Source: Actinomycetota bacterium (GTDB lineage Bacteria; Actinomycetota; Geothermincolia; Fen-727; Anoxymicrobiaceae). Taken from it: 37,815 nt of DNA. The notes under the pieces are model-generated. The model was not told where the DNA came from and did not search any database. It worked only from the letters and a program-made list of their open reading frames with translations. Every line of letters starts with the position of its first letter. The first letter of the stretch is position 1. Shown here piece by piece: positions 17,432-26,104 of this stretch. The stretch spans positions 1 to 37,815 of the forward strand of contig JAHIMR010000031.1 in the NCBI GenBank assembly GCA_018896525.1, in the 5' to 3' direction. A program made the translations under genes and the position numbers.

Positions 17432-17518
17432 CCCCCACCTCAGTCCTCCCCCTGGAACCTCCCCCCATCCCAGCCTTCCCCCCAGCGGGGGGAAGGGGCA
17501 GAAGGGGGAGGAAGAAGG
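17432..17518. repeat. C/G-rich dispersed repeat with hairpin (copy 1)
   Basis: The stem CCTTCCCCCC / GGGGGGAAGG at 17474-17483 and 17487-17496 has an AGC loop, with further complementarity between CCTCCCCCT upstream and AGGGGGAGG downstream. Nearly the same sequence recurs at 21719-21793. It is placed in the gap between the dehydrogenase pair and the helical-protein genes. Confidence 0.8.
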
Positions 17519-17526
17519 AGTAATGC

Positions 17527-18246
17527 ATGATTGACGGACCGATACAACCGGGCGGCCCTATCGAGGGAGCCGGCAGGGTGCTGAGGGAGCTTCTCAGGAC
17601 CCCCGGTTTCAAGAAGGCCGTGCGGACGCTCATTACTGAGCTTGATCCTGAGAACACCGCCCTGCTGGTCCGCACGTTGATGTGGGAGGACCCCGAGTTC
17701 TTCCTTGGGCTGATGGGCGGGGCGCCGTCGGTCGCGAACACCATGGTGGAGGGGTCGCTGGAGCTCACCCGCCAGCTCTCCACGTTCCCGCCGCCCCTGC
17801 TGGCCGGCTTCCTGGCGGGGATAGTCGAGCGGCTGGACGGCGAGTCACTGGGGGAGATGATAGGGACCACGCTGGCGACGTACATCCGGTTGTCCGAGCT
17901 GGGCGACGAGTCGCTGGCGGAGGCGTCGGCGGACCTGCACCGGGGCATAAGCCGGGGGCTCGCCCGGTCCCTTTCGGGGGACGAGCAGGTGGAGAGCACG
18001 GCCGACGTACTGCTGGAGAGGCTGCTCCCGCTGGCGGCCTCACGGGTCTCCCGCATGGGCGAGGAGGCAAAGCGGGAGGGTTCGGACACCGCCCGTCTGG
18101 TGAAGGGCCTCGCCCAGGGCATGAAGGACATCGCACGGGACAACCCGGAGTTCATGGAAGGGGTGGTCGCTCCACTGGCGGAAGCGTGGCGGGCCTCTCT
18201 CGCGGGCTCCGACGGCGGTAACGACCCGGGGGAGGTGGCTCCATGA
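17527..18246 (+). CDS. Helical protein of unknown family, paralogue 1
   Basis: I do not recognise this 239-residue protein. It is almost entirely predicted helix, Leu/Glu/Arg-rich, with no signal peptide. Residues 17-95 carry a pattern shared with the next gene: 'R..RTP.F', 'VRTLMWED' (48-55), 'GLMGGAPSVAN' (61-71) and a following 'RQL..FP...L..FL'. The C-terminus is hydrophilic. AAGGAG lies 6 bases before the ATG, and the stop overlaps the next start as ATGA, so the two are translationally coupled. The position between dehydrogenases and reductase subunits suggests a structural, scaffolding or accessory role in the same pathway, but that is inference. Confidence 0.8.
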   Translation: MIDGPIQPGGPIEGAGRVLRELLRTPGFKKAVRTLITELDPENTALLVRTLMWEDPEFFLGLMGGAPSVANTMVEGSLELTRQLSTFPPPLLAGFLAGIVERLDGESLGEMIGTTLATYIRLSELGDESLAEASADLHRGISRGLARSLSGDEQVESTADVLLERLLPLAASRVSRMGEEAKREGSDTARLVKGLAQGMKDIARDNPEFMEGVVAPLAEAWRASLAGSDGGNDPGEVAP

Positions 18247-18992
18247 GCCAGAACGAGGACGTCCGTCGCCCGGAGGACTCCGTGGAGGCGGGAGTGGGTG
18301 CCCGGGTAATCCGCGAGATAATCAGGACACCGGTGTTCCTGGAGATGATCAAGGCCGGCGCAGACCAGCGTAACCCTGACGCCGCCCGGCAGATGGTCCA
18401 GACCCTCCTCTGGGAGGACGCGAGCCTGTCGCTGGGCCTGATGGGTGCGAGCCCGGCGGTAATGAACTACATAATCGAGGCGCTTCTGGAGATAGGACGG
18501 CAGCTGAACGAATTTCCTGACGCGATTCTGAGTGAGTTCCTGTCCCAGATGGCCGGCGACGTCAGTTCCGGGAGGCTGAGGGAGTTGCCGGAGGTCTATG
18601 GACCTCTCCTGGAGAGGATTGTCCTGTCCAACCCCGAGATGAGGGAGAAGCTCATCGCCTGGTTCATCAACGGTTTGAACGGGGCGATACGCGCATCGGT
18701 GGAGGTGATGGCCGGCATCGAGGAGGCGGGCGCCGCCGCTCCGGTCGCGGGCAGGCCCTCCCTCGACGCCGCCGCGCTCGGCGAGGCGGTGACCTCAGCG
18801 GCGAGGCTGGTGAACCGGCAGGCGTCCGGGAGCACTCAATTCTTGAAAGAGGTGGCCCTGAACGTGGACATGCGGGAGGTCGCCATGGCCGCGGCCTCAG
18901 TCGGCCGTTCCCTGGTAATGACCATGCTCTGGATGATAGGCCGCCTGGCGGGCTCTCTCATCAAAGGATTGACGGAACTCATTGGGCGTTAA
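18243..18992 (+). CDS. Helical protein of unknown family, paralogue 2
   Basis: This 249-residue protein is clearly homologous to the preceding one in its first ~105 residues: 'RVIREIIRTPVF' (21-32), 'VQTLLWED' (52-59), 'GLMGASPAVMN' (65-75), 'RQLNEFPDAILSEFL' (86-100). Unlike paralogue 1 it ends in a hydrophobic helix (about residues 215-245) bearing Arg/Lys at its ends, which could be a membrane-associated or amphipathic anchor. It is coupled to paralogue 1 by an ATGA overlap. A 72-base gap with a 7-bp GC hairpin follows. Function unknown. Confidence 0.8.
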   Translation: MSQNEDVRRPEDSVEAGVGARVIREIIRTPVFLEMIKAGADQRNPDAARQMVQTLLWEDASLSLGLMGASPAVMNYIIEALLEIGRQLNEFPDAILSEFLSQMAGDVSSGRLRELPEVYGPLLERIVLSNPEMREKLIAWFINGLNGAIRASVEVMAGIEEAGAAAPVAGRPSLDAAALGEAVTSAARLVNRQASGSTQFLKEVALNVDMREVAMAAASVGRSLVMTMLWMIGRLAGSLIKGLTELIGR

Positions 18993-19023
18993 ACCCGGAA
19001 TGTGATAAGGATTGAAAAGTGCC

Positions 19024-19038
19024 CCCCGCGCCGCGGGG
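19024..19038. repeat. Short GC hairpin before a TTG-started gene
   Basis: CCCCGCG and CGCGGGG (19024-19030, 19032-19038) form a perfect 7-bp stem about ten bases before the ribosome site of the gene at 19065. It could lower translation or read-through. Confidence 0.5.
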
Positions 19039-19064
19039 TGGCGGACCTGGAGGGGTGATTACAG

Positions 19065-20552
19065 TTGAGTGCCAGTGAAGCGGGGTCGGGCGGAGGGTTT
19101 AAGGTTACCCGCGAGAACGTTGAGGCCGTACTTGAAAGCGTAAAGCCGGAGGCCGTGGACGCGGCGGTGGAGTCGCTCTTCGGCGAGGGTGGCGAGATGG
19201 GCCCGGAGATACTCCTTGCTATTCCCAACGTCATGAACGCCTACGCGAGGATGCTCACCGGGTTCGCCGAGGTGCTGGAAGAGCTCGAGCCGGAGGAACG
19301 GAGAAAGCTGCTGGGGGAGGCGGCCGGAAAGCTCGATGGGGTGGCGCTGGGGCGGGCGACCAACGCTTTCTCCCGGCTGATGATGAAGGTCGGCAAAGAG
19401 AACCCGAAGCTTGCCGCGGAGGTCTTTCCCGCCATCGAGACGGCGATCGAGGAGATAGACTTCGGGAAGCTCCGGGTGGGCACCGTCGCCTACATTGAGT
19501 ACGCGGCGGACCTGGCTTCGATGTCAATCGACGCGATGCTGGAGAACCCGGTTATCGTGGCAAACCTGGTGGGGATACTTCCGCCGCTTATCAACAACCT
19601 GATAAAGGTTATCTCTGGCGCGCTTTCCGAGATGGACCTGCCCCAGGAGGTCCTGGCCAGCGCAGTGTTCAACATCATCCTGGAGATCGACACCGAGGAA
19701 CTGGGTCGTGCGGTGACCTCAATGTCGAAGATAGTCAACGAACTCCACGAGGGGAACCTCATCCTGGGGCGGGACGAGCCGCGCTTCAGGGCCGTCTTCG
19801 CAGAGTTTGCCGAGGGCATCCTGGAGAACGTAGACACCGCGGAGTTCGCCAGGGCGGTGGTGGCCCTGGGCGAGGACTTCGAGGTTATCCTCGACTCGGT
19901 GACCGACATCCTTCACCGCGACCCCGAACTACTCATACTGGCCGGCGCAACCGTGGGTTCACTCCTGAACGTCGCGCTCCGCGGTCTCTCCAACTTCATG
20001 CTGGAGTTCAGCCAGCTACCCGACGAGATCCTCCTGGAGCTGGGGGAGGACATCAGGCAGAACCTGGAGGTCAAGGAGGTCGCCCGGATAGTCAACCTCT
20101 ACATCATGCTCGCCAACAGGTTCATGCAGGTAAACCCGGCGCTATACGACGACCTTGCCGCCGCCATCATTCCGGCTATCGATACCGAGCAGCTTGGCGC
20201 GATGCTGAAGGTCACGGCTACCAGGGTTACCGGGGTCGTCAGGGATACCCCCGAGTTGCTCAAGCGCCTGGAGCCGGAAGAGATAGGCGGGCGCATCAAC
20301 GAGACGCTTATCAGCTTCAACCGGTACATGGCGGCCCGGCCCGGCGCGCCTCGCGAGTTTCTCAGCAGGATGCTGGGTGCCATTGATACCCGGGAGCTGG
20401 AGACCGCGGTGCGCACCACCGTTGGCGGGCTTACCCAGGCGATGTTCGAGAGCGCCGACAGGGCCCTGGCGTTTGCCAGGCCGGTAGCCGGCGGGCTGCT
20501 GGCCGCCGTCTGGTCGCTGGTTCTCAATCTCAAGCGGAAAATACTGGGTTAA
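19065..20552 (+). CDS. Long helical repeat protein of unknown family, related to paralogues 1 and 2
   Basis: This 495-residue, nearly all-helical protein appears to contain three diverged units of the same kind as the two preceding genes, near residues 46-160, 161-285 and 286-400. Each has an 'NP/DP...P..(V/I/L).N' opening ('ILLAIPNVMN', 'VGILPPLINN', 'GATVGSLLNV') and an 'ID...LGRA'-like segment. The C-terminal ~28 residues form a hydrophobic stretch ending 'NLKRKILG', like a membrane-associating helix. The only suitable start is TTG at 19065, with GGAGGGG nine bases upstream. The next gene follows after 23 bases, so it is probably in the reductase operon. No function can be named. Confidence 0.8.
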   Translation: MSASEAGSGGGFKVTRENVEAVLESVKPEAVDAAVESLFGEGGEMGPEILLAIPNVMNAYARMLTGFAEVLEELEPEERRKLLGEAAGKLDGVALGRATNAFSRLMMKVGKENPKLAAEVFPAIETAIEEIDFGKLRVGTVAYIEYAADLASMSIDAMLENPVIVANLVGILPPLINNLIKVISGALSEMDLPQEVLASAVFNIILEIDTEELGRAVTSMSKIVNELHEGNLILGRDEPRFRAVFAEFAEGILENVDTAEFARAVVALGEDFEVILDSVTDILHRDPELLILAGATVGSLLNVALRGLSNFMLEFSQLPDEILLELGEDIRQNLEVKEVARIVNLYIMLANRFMQVNPALYDDLAAAIIPAIDTEQLGAMLKVTATRVTGVVRDTPELLKRLEPEEIGGRINETLISFNRYMAARPGAPREFLSRMLGAIDTRELETAVRTTVGGLTQAMFESADRALAFARPVAGGLLAAVWSLVLNLKRKILG

Positions 20553-20575
20553 GGTAAGGGTCAAAGGTGGTACTT

Positions 20576-21709
20576 ATGGGTCCCCGGGGAAAAGCGATGG
20601 AAGAGGTAATCAGGCAGTCGGAGATGATCGAGAACGACTACGTAAAGAAGTGGAAGAGCGAGGGCAAGAAGGTACTGGGGTACACCTGCGTGATGACACC
20701 GGCCGAGGTCATCGAGGCGGCGGGCCTGCTTCCTTACCGGATAAGGGCCCTGGGCAACCCCCATACGGAGATGGCGGACGCCCACCTGTCGCGCTTCAAC
20801 TGCAGTTTCTGCCGGTCCTGCCTGCAGCTGGGCCTCGACGGCACCTACGAGTTCCTGGACGGCCTGATAGAGAGCAACGGCTGCGACCACCTGAGGGGGA
20901 TGTTCGAGAACTGGCAGTACGTGAAGGAGTTCGACTTCTTTCATTACCTCAAGGTCCCGCACATCATGACCAGAGACGCAATGGAGTACTTCGAGGGGGA
21001 GATGGAGCTCTACCGGAAGGCGATAGGGGAGTACTTCGAGGTCGAGATAACCGACCGTGAGCTGCTCCGGGTGATGGAGGAGTACAGTCTCATAAGGGAC
21101 AAGTTGAGGGTGCTCTACGAGATAAGGGAGGGGGAGAACCCCGGCATGACCGGGGCCGAGGCGCTGGCGGTTATCCTGCTGGGATCGGCGGTGCCCGCGG
21201 GCGTCTTCCTGGACCTGTTGGACCGGGTAATAGAGGAGCGGAGGGACACGGACATCTCCGGCTATCGCGCGCGGCTGATTCTGTGCGGGGCCGCCACCGA
21301 CGAGGTTGATTTCATAAGGGAGATAGAGAGCGTGGGCGGCCTGGTGGTTACCGACGCCCTCTGCTACGGCTCGCGGGCGTTCTGGACCGTTGAGCGCGGG
21401 GGGGAAGAGGACCCCCTGAAAGCACTGGCCCATATGTACCTGGAGAACCTCCTTTGCCCCCGGATGTTCGACGACTACTACAGCCGCAGGGATTACGTGC
21501 TGGCGGCGGTCTCCCGGGCGAACGTAGATGGGGCAATCCTGGTGCACAACAAGTTCTGTGACGTGCACGGGGTGGACAACGTCCAGCTTCGCATGGACCT
21601 GGAGAAAAACGACATACCGGTACTGCAATTGGAGAAGGAGTACGGCGCCAAGGCGGACCTGGGGAGGATAAAGACCAGGGTCCAGGCGTTCCTGGAGAAG
21701 ATCGGTTGA
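20576..21709 (+). CDS. BcrC/BzdN-like subunit, 2-hydroxyacyl-CoA dehydratase / benzoyl-CoA reductase family
   Basis: This 377-residue member of the HgdB/FldC/BcrB-BcrC superfamily holds one half of the double-cubane-type or twin [4Fe-4S] active site. The family motif 'MTPAEVIEAAGLLPYRI' is at residues 40-56, followed by 'NCSFCRSC' (Cys76, 79, 82), 'NGCDHLRG' (Cys103) and a later 'HNKFCDVHG' cysteine. Its length fits BcrC/BzdN (about 380). I chose the ATG at 20576, five bases after AAAGGTGG, over the GTG at 20567. It is followed by a 124-base gap with a hairpin repeat, then three larger BcrB-like genes. Reduction of an aromatic or other unsaturated acyl-CoA is the most likely role, with dehydration of a 2-hydroxyacyl-CoA as alternative. 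Confidence 0.85.
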   Translation: MGPRGKAMEEVIRQSEMIENDYVKKWKSEGKKVLGYTCVMTPAEVIEAAGLLPYRIRALGNPHTEMADAHLSRFNCSFCRSCLQLGLDGTYEFLDGLIESNGCDHLRGMFENWQYVKEFDFFHYLKVPHIMTRDAMEYFEGEMELYRKAIGEYFEVEITDRELLRVMEEYSLIRDKLRVLYEIREGENPGMTGAEALAVILLGSAVPAGVFLDLLDRVIEERRDTDISGYRARLILCGAATDEVDFIREIESVGGLVVTDALCYGSRAFWTVERGGEEDPLKALAHMYLENLLCPRMFDDYYSRRDYVLAAVSRANVDGAILVHNKFCDVHGVDNVQLRMDLEKNDIPVLQLEKEYGAKADLGRIKTRVQAFLEKIG

Positions 21710-21718
21710 GGGCACTTG

Positions 21719-21793
21719 ACCCCCACCTCCCCCCCTCCCCCCATCCCAACCTTCCCCCCAGCGGGGGGAAGGAGCAGAAGGGGGAGGAAGAAC
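21719..21793. repeat. C/G-rich dispersed repeat with hairpin (copy 2)
   Basis: The stem CCTTCCCCCC / GGGGGGAAGG at 21750-21759 and 21763-21772 has an AGC loop and nearly matches the copy at 17432-17518, including the AGGGGGAGGAAGAA tail. It lacks about 15 bases present in copy 1. It lies within the operon between BcrC-like and BcrB-like genes. Confidence 0.8.
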
Positions 21794-21833
21794 GAGGTTC
21801 TACCAACGAATGTGATTCGGAAGGAATCGGCCG

Positions 21834-23252
21834 ATGAGTGAGTACAAGCAGGCAGGCCTCTTCGACCGGGTGGCCTCGCTCCTCGATGTCGTGAGCTTGA
21901 TACCGGATGATATAAGCGACGAGGAGGTGGAGGGCCTACTGAGCCTGTTGCCCCCCGATACGGGGCACACGATGCAAGCCCTCTTCATCCCCCGGTTGAG
22001 AGCGGCCAGCCTGGCGTTTCTCAAGATGGTCTCGAAGTGGCTGTTTGCCGCAAGGGGAGCGGCCAGGGAGGGCAGGAAGGTTATCCTGCTCCCGTTCAAC
22101 TTTCCCCCCGAAATCGTACACGTATTCGGTAACTCGTTTCCCATTACCAGCGAGGTCCTCTCCACACTCGGTGTGGTGGCGCTGGAGGGCCAGGGGGAGC
22201 GGTACTGGGACATGGCCATGGGGCTGGGCCTTCCCGACCACATGTGCTCGGCCAACACTATCGAGCTTGGTTCTATCCTGGGCAGCGATGACTTCAAGCC
22301 ACACGCGGTTATCTCCGGCGCACCCGGCGGCTGCGACGTCAACGCAAAGATACACGAGTTCGTGGCCCACTACCTGGACATCCCACAGTTCATCCTGGAG
22401 AAGCCGACCGACGACTCCGAGAGGGGTCGCGACCTCTTCAACAAGTATATGCGCGGTCTCATGAGGACCCTGGAGGAGTTCCTCGGAGAGGAGCTTGACG
22501 AGGACAGGTTCCGCATGGTCATGGAGAAGGCGAACAGGTGTACCGAGCTGTACCACGAGCTATGGGACCTGCACAAGGCAACTCCCTGTCCGGTTCCAAA
22601 CCTCTTCTCGTTGTTCTTGTACGGGACACGGTTCACCATGTGGGGAACCGACGAGGGGGTAAGAACCCTTCAGACCATGGTGGATGTAGCCAGGGAGAGG
22701 CTTAAAGAGAAATCTTACCCGGCTGAAGAGGAAGTGGCCCGGACACTCTGGGTATATACCAGCTACTACTACGATTTCACGAATTTCTTCAACTGGATGG
22801 AGGAGAAGGGGTACACCCACCTGGGAGACGGGCTTGACTGCTTCTTCCCGCAGCCGGTGGACACCTCCTCCATGGAGTCGATGATAGAGGGTGTAACAGA
22901 GGCGGCATGGAACATGCCCATGAACAGGCAGGTGGGAGGGGAGTCGATGTCGATTTCCTGGCTCGAGGACATCGTCTACGCCTGTCAGGACCTGAAGGCG
23001 GATTGCGCCATATTCTGCGGCCACCACGCCTGTAAGCAGACCTGGAGCGTGGCCTCGATACTGAGGACGGAGCTCATGAAGCGGACCGGGGTTCCGCTGC
23101 TCATCCTGCAGGGCGACTCCTGGATGAAGCAGATGACCCCGATGAGCGTTATCCAGCGGGACATCGACGAGTTTATCACCAACGTGGTAGCCCGTAAGGG
23201 AAAGAGGAAGAGAAGGCCCCGGCGGCGGGAAGGGCAGGAGCAGGATGCCTGA
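21834..23252 (+). CDS. BcrB/BzdO-like subunit, paralogue 1
   Basis: This 472-residue member of the 2-hydroxyacyl-CoA dehydratase D-component family is at the long end of BcrB/BzdO size. Conserved blocks are 'LLPFNFPPEIVHVFGN' (85-100), 'DHMCSANTIELG' (Cys138), 'PGGCDVNAKIHEF' (Cys167), 'PCPVPNLFS' and 'CAIFCGHHACKQTW' (Cys391, 395, 400), candidate iron-sulfur ligands. The tail is Arg/Lys-rich. It is the most diverged of the three tandem paralogues, with 'YGTRFTMWG' where the others have 'YGCRFTMWG'. It overlaps the next gene by 8 bases. Pairing with the BcrC-like subunit at 20576 is expected. Confidence 0.85.
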   Translation: MSEYKQAGLFDRVASLLDVVSLIPDDISDEEVEGLLSLLPPDTGHTMQALFIPRLRAASLAFLKMVSKWLFAARGAAREGRKVILLPFNFPPEIVHVFGNSFPITSEVLSTLGVVALEGQGERYWDMAMGLGLPDHMCSANTIELGSILGSDDFKPHAVISGAPGGCDVNAKIHEFVAHYLDIPQFILEKPTDDSERGRDLFNKYMRGLMRTLEEFLGEELDEDRFRMVMEKANRCTELYHELWDLHKATPCPVPNLFSLFLYGTRFTMWGTDEGVRTLQTMVDVARERLKEKSYPAEEEVARTLWVYTSYYYDFTNFFNWMEEKGYTHLGDGLDCFFPQPVDTSSMESMIEGVTEAAWNMPMNRQVGGESMSISWLEDIVYACQDLKADCAIFCGHHACKQTWSVASILRTELMKRTGVPLLILQGDSWMKQMTPMSVIQRDIDEFITNVVARKGKRKRRPRRREGQEQDA

Positions 23253-24660
23253 AGTAATAGGAACTACCGTAAAGGAAGGGCTCTTCGACCGCATACTTTC
23301 CCTCCTGTCGCTACTGGACAGGATCCCGGAATACCTGAGCGACGAGGAGCTGGAGGGGGTCTCGGCGTTCCTCCCCGATGACGTAGCCAGCACCATGAAC
23401 GCGTTCTTTCACCCAAGGGTCAGGCGAGCGGGGATAAAGTACATGAAGATGGTATCCCGGTGGGTGCAGGAGGCGAAGCGGGCCAAGCAGGAGGGCCGTA
23501 AGGTCATACTGATGCCCTTCAACTTCACCCCCGAGGTCATCCACGCCTTCGAGGGCGCCTTCCCTCTGACCAGCGAGGTCCTGACCACCCTGGGGGTGGG
23601 TGGCCTGGAAGGGCAGGGTCAGAGGTACTGGGATTACGCCATGGGCCTGGGGATACCGGACCACCTTTGCTCCTCCAGCACAATCGAGCTGGGCTCGATG
23701 CTGGCCGGCAACGACTTCGAGGTGGACGGAATAATCTCCGCAACACCCGGCGGTTGCGACGCTAACGCCAAGATACACGAGCTCGTCTCCCACTACCTGG
23801 ACATTCCCCAGTTCATACTGGAGAAACCGGTGGACAACACCGAGCGGGGCAAAGAGCTGTACCGCCGCTACTTCCACACCCTGGTCGAGGAGCTGGAGGA
23901 GTTCATCGGCGAGAAGCTGGACGAGGACAGGCTGCGCTTCGTCGTTGAGAACTGCAATAGGGCCAGCGAGCTGTACCTCGAGCTGTGGGAGATGCGGAAG
24001 AACATCCCCTGTCCCGTGCCAAACCTGTTCAGCTTCTTCTCCTACGGTTGCCGGTTCACCATGTGGGGCAGGCCGGAGGCGGTGGAGTGCCTCGAGATAA
24101 TGGTGGAGGAGTCCGCCAGGCGGCTGGAGACGGGCGCCTACCCGGCCGAGAAGGAGATTGCCCGCTGCGGATGGCTCTATACCGGCATCTACTTCGATTT
24201 CGCCAACCTCTACAACTGGATGGAGGAGCAGGGGTACTCCTACCTCTGGGACGTTTTGAACCTCTGCTACCCCCAGCCGATATCAATCGCCAGCCGGGAG
24301 TCGATGATCGACGGGTTGGCCGAGGCGAACTGGAACATGCCCATGACCCGCCAGATGGGGGGCGACTCCATGTCCCTGTGCTGGCTGGACGACGCCATCC
24401 ACACCATCAAGGAGCTGAACGCGAACTGCGCCATCTTCTGCGGTCACCACGCCTGCAAGCAGACCTGGAGTGTGATATCGATCCTTAGAACGGAGCTCAT
24501 GGAGAGGGCGGGAGCCCCGGTGCTGTGCCTGCAGGGCGACTCCTGGATGAAGCGGATGACCCCGATCAGTGTCATCCAGCGCGAGGTGGACGAGTTCGTT
24601 AAGAACGTGGTGGCCCCCAGGCGGAAGGGAAGAAAGAAGGCTACCCGAAAGGGAGGTTAG
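23245..24660 (+). CDS. BcrB/BzdO-like subunit, paralogue 2
   Basis: This 471-residue paralogue has the same blocks as its neighbours: 'LMPFNFTPEVIHAF' (89-102), 'DHLCSSSTIELGSML' (Cys142), 'PGGCDANAKIHEL' (Cys171), 'NIPCPVPNLFSFFSYGCRFTMWG' split over residues ~255-277, and 'CAIFCGHHACKQTW' (Cys395, 399, 404). It ends with a basic tail. It is closer to paralogue 3 than to paralogue 1. Its ATG overlaps the end of paralogue 1, and GGGAGGT near its stop serves the next gene. It is a probable catalytic subunit of the same low-potential acyl-CoA enzyme or of an isoenzyme. Confidence 0.85.
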   Translation: MPEVIGTTVKEGLFDRILSLLSLLDRIPEYLSDEELEGVSAFLPDDVASTMNAFFHPRVRRAGIKYMKMVSRWVQEAKRAKQEGRKVILMPFNFTPEVIHAFEGAFPLTSEVLTTLGVGGLEGQGQRYWDYAMGLGIPDHLCSSSTIELGSMLAGNDFEVDGIISATPGGCDANAKIHELVSHYLDIPQFILEKPVDNTERGKELYRRYFHTLVEELEEFIGEKLDEDRLRFVVENCNRASELYLELWEMRKNIPCPVPNLFSFFSYGCRFTMWGRPEAVECLEIMVEESARRLETGAYPAEKEIARCGWLYTGIYFDFANLYNWMEEQGYSYLWDVLNLCYPQPISIASRESMIDGLAEANWNMPMTRQMGGDSMSLCWLDDAIHTIKELNANCAIFCGHHACKQTWSVISILRTELMERAGAPVLCLQGDSWMKRMTPISVIQREVDEFVKNVVAPRRKGRKKATRKGG

Positions 24661-24666
24661 CAGCCG

Positions 24667-26094
24667 GTGCCGGCGATTAAACTAGAACCAAGCGTCAAGC
24701 AGGGCCTTTTCCAGAGGGTGACATCAGTATTCGAGGTAATCAACCTGCTTCCCGACGAGCTAAGCGACGAGGAGGTGGAGGGGCTCACCCTTCTCCTGCC
24801 CTGTGACGTTGTCAACACGCTGAACGCGCTCTTTGTACCCAGGGCCAGGCGCGCCTCGATATCATTCGGCAAGATGTTGGGGCGGTGGCTGGAGGAGGCG
24901 AGGCGGGCCAAGGAGGAGGGCCGGAAGGTCATCCTGGTCCCGTTCAACTTCATCCCCGAGCTGGTCCACGCTTTCGGAGGCGCTTTCCCGCTCACCAGCG
25001 AGATACTCACAACCCTTGGGGTGGCCCTCCTGGAGGGGCAGGGGGAGAGGTACTGGGATTACGCCATGGGCCTTGGGATACCGGACCACATCTGCTCGTC
25101 CAGCACGATCGAGCTGGGCTCGATGCTGGCCGGCGAGGACTTCAAGGCCGACGCCATCATCTCCAGCGGGCCGGGAGGTTGTGACGCCAACGCCAAGATA
25201 CACGAGTTCGTGGCCCACTACCTGGGCATCCCCCAGTTCATCCTGGAGAAGCCGGTGGACGACTCGCCCAGGGGCAAGGAGCAGTACCGCAGGTACGTAT
25301 ACCGGCTGGTGGAGGAACTGGAGGAGTTCATCGGCGAGAAGCTGGACGAGGACCGGCTGCGCTCCGTCATAGAGAACTGCAACCGGGCCACCGAGCTTTA
25401 CCTGGAGCTGTGGGAGATGCGGAAGAACATCCCCTGCCCGGTACCCAACCTGTTCAGCTTCTTCTCCTACGGTTGCCGGTTCACCATGTGGGGACGGCCG
25501 GAGGCGGTGGACTGCCTGCAGGCGATGGTCGATGTGTCCCGGGAGCGTCTGGAGGCCGGCGCCTACCCGGCGGACAAGGAGATTGCCCGCTGCGGCTGGC
25601 TCTACACCGGGTACTACTTCGATTTCATCGGGCTCCACAACTGGATGGAGGAGCGGGGGTACTCGTATCTCTGCGACATGCTGAACCTCTGCTTCCCCCA
25701 GCCAATCTCCACCGAGAGCAAGGAGTCCATGCTGGACGGGCTTGCCCTGGCGGCGGCCAATATGCCCATGACCCACCAGATGGGGGGCGACTCCATGTCG
25801 CTGTCCTGGCTGGACGACGCGATATACATCGTGAAGGACCTGAACGCCAACTGCGCCATTTTCTCCGGCCACCACGCCTGCAAGCAGAGCTGGAGTGTGG
25901 TATCTATTATCAGAAGCGAGCTGATGAAGCAGGCGGGTGTCCCCGTCCTGTGCCTTCAGGGGGACTCCTGGAGCAGGACGATAACCCCGATGAGCGTTAT
26001 ACAAAGGGAGCTCGACCAGTTCGTGAAGAACGTTGTGACAAAGAAGAAGAAGCGGGTACGTCCCCGTAAGGGGAGAGCCCGCGAAGAAGGGTGA
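24667..26094 (+). CDS. BcrB/BzdO-like subunit, paralogue 3 (one Cys replaced by Ser)
   Basis: This 475-residue paralogue starts at a GTG, with GGGAGGT about ten bases upstream inside the previous gene. It has the shared blocks 'LVPFNFIPELVHAF', 'DHICSSSTIELG' (Cys143) and 'PGGCDANAKIHEF' (Cys172). The late block reads 'CAIFSGHHACKQSW', with Ser400 where the other two paralogues have Cys; Cys396 and Cys405 remain. Very close in sequence to paralogue 2, it probably arose by recent tandem duplication. It may be an alternative subunit for another substrate, or a subunit with altered cluster ligation. Confidence 0.85.
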   Translation: MPAIKLEPSVKQGLFQRVTSVFEVINLLPDELSDEEVEGLTLLLPCDVVNTLNALFVPRARRASISFGKMLGRWLEEARRAKEEGRKVILVPFNFIPELVHAFGGAFPLTSEILTTLGVALLEGQGERYWDYAMGLGIPDHICSSSTIELGSMLAGEDFKADAIISSGPGGCDANAKIHEFVAHYLGIPQFILEKPVDDSPRGKEQYRRYVYRLVEELEEFIGEKLDEDRLRSVIENCNRATELYLELWEMRKNIPCPVPNLFSFFSYGCRFTMWGRPEAVDCLQAMVDVSRERLEAGAYPADKEIARCGWLYTGYYFDFIGLHNWMEERGYSYLCDMLNLCFPQPISTESKESMLDGLALAAANMPMTHQMGGDSMSLSWLDDAIYIVKDLNANCAIFSGHHACKQSWSVVSIIRSELMKQAGVPVLCLQGDSWSRTITPMSVIQRELDQFVKNVVTKKKKRVRPRKGRAREEG

Positions 26095-26104
26095 GAGGTG
26101 ATAC

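Noticed and set aside
20561-21715. Leftward 384-codon open frame (similar case at 24862-26106)
   Set aside because: Antisense shadows of the BcrC-like and BcrB-like genes, whose forward products have clear family motifs.
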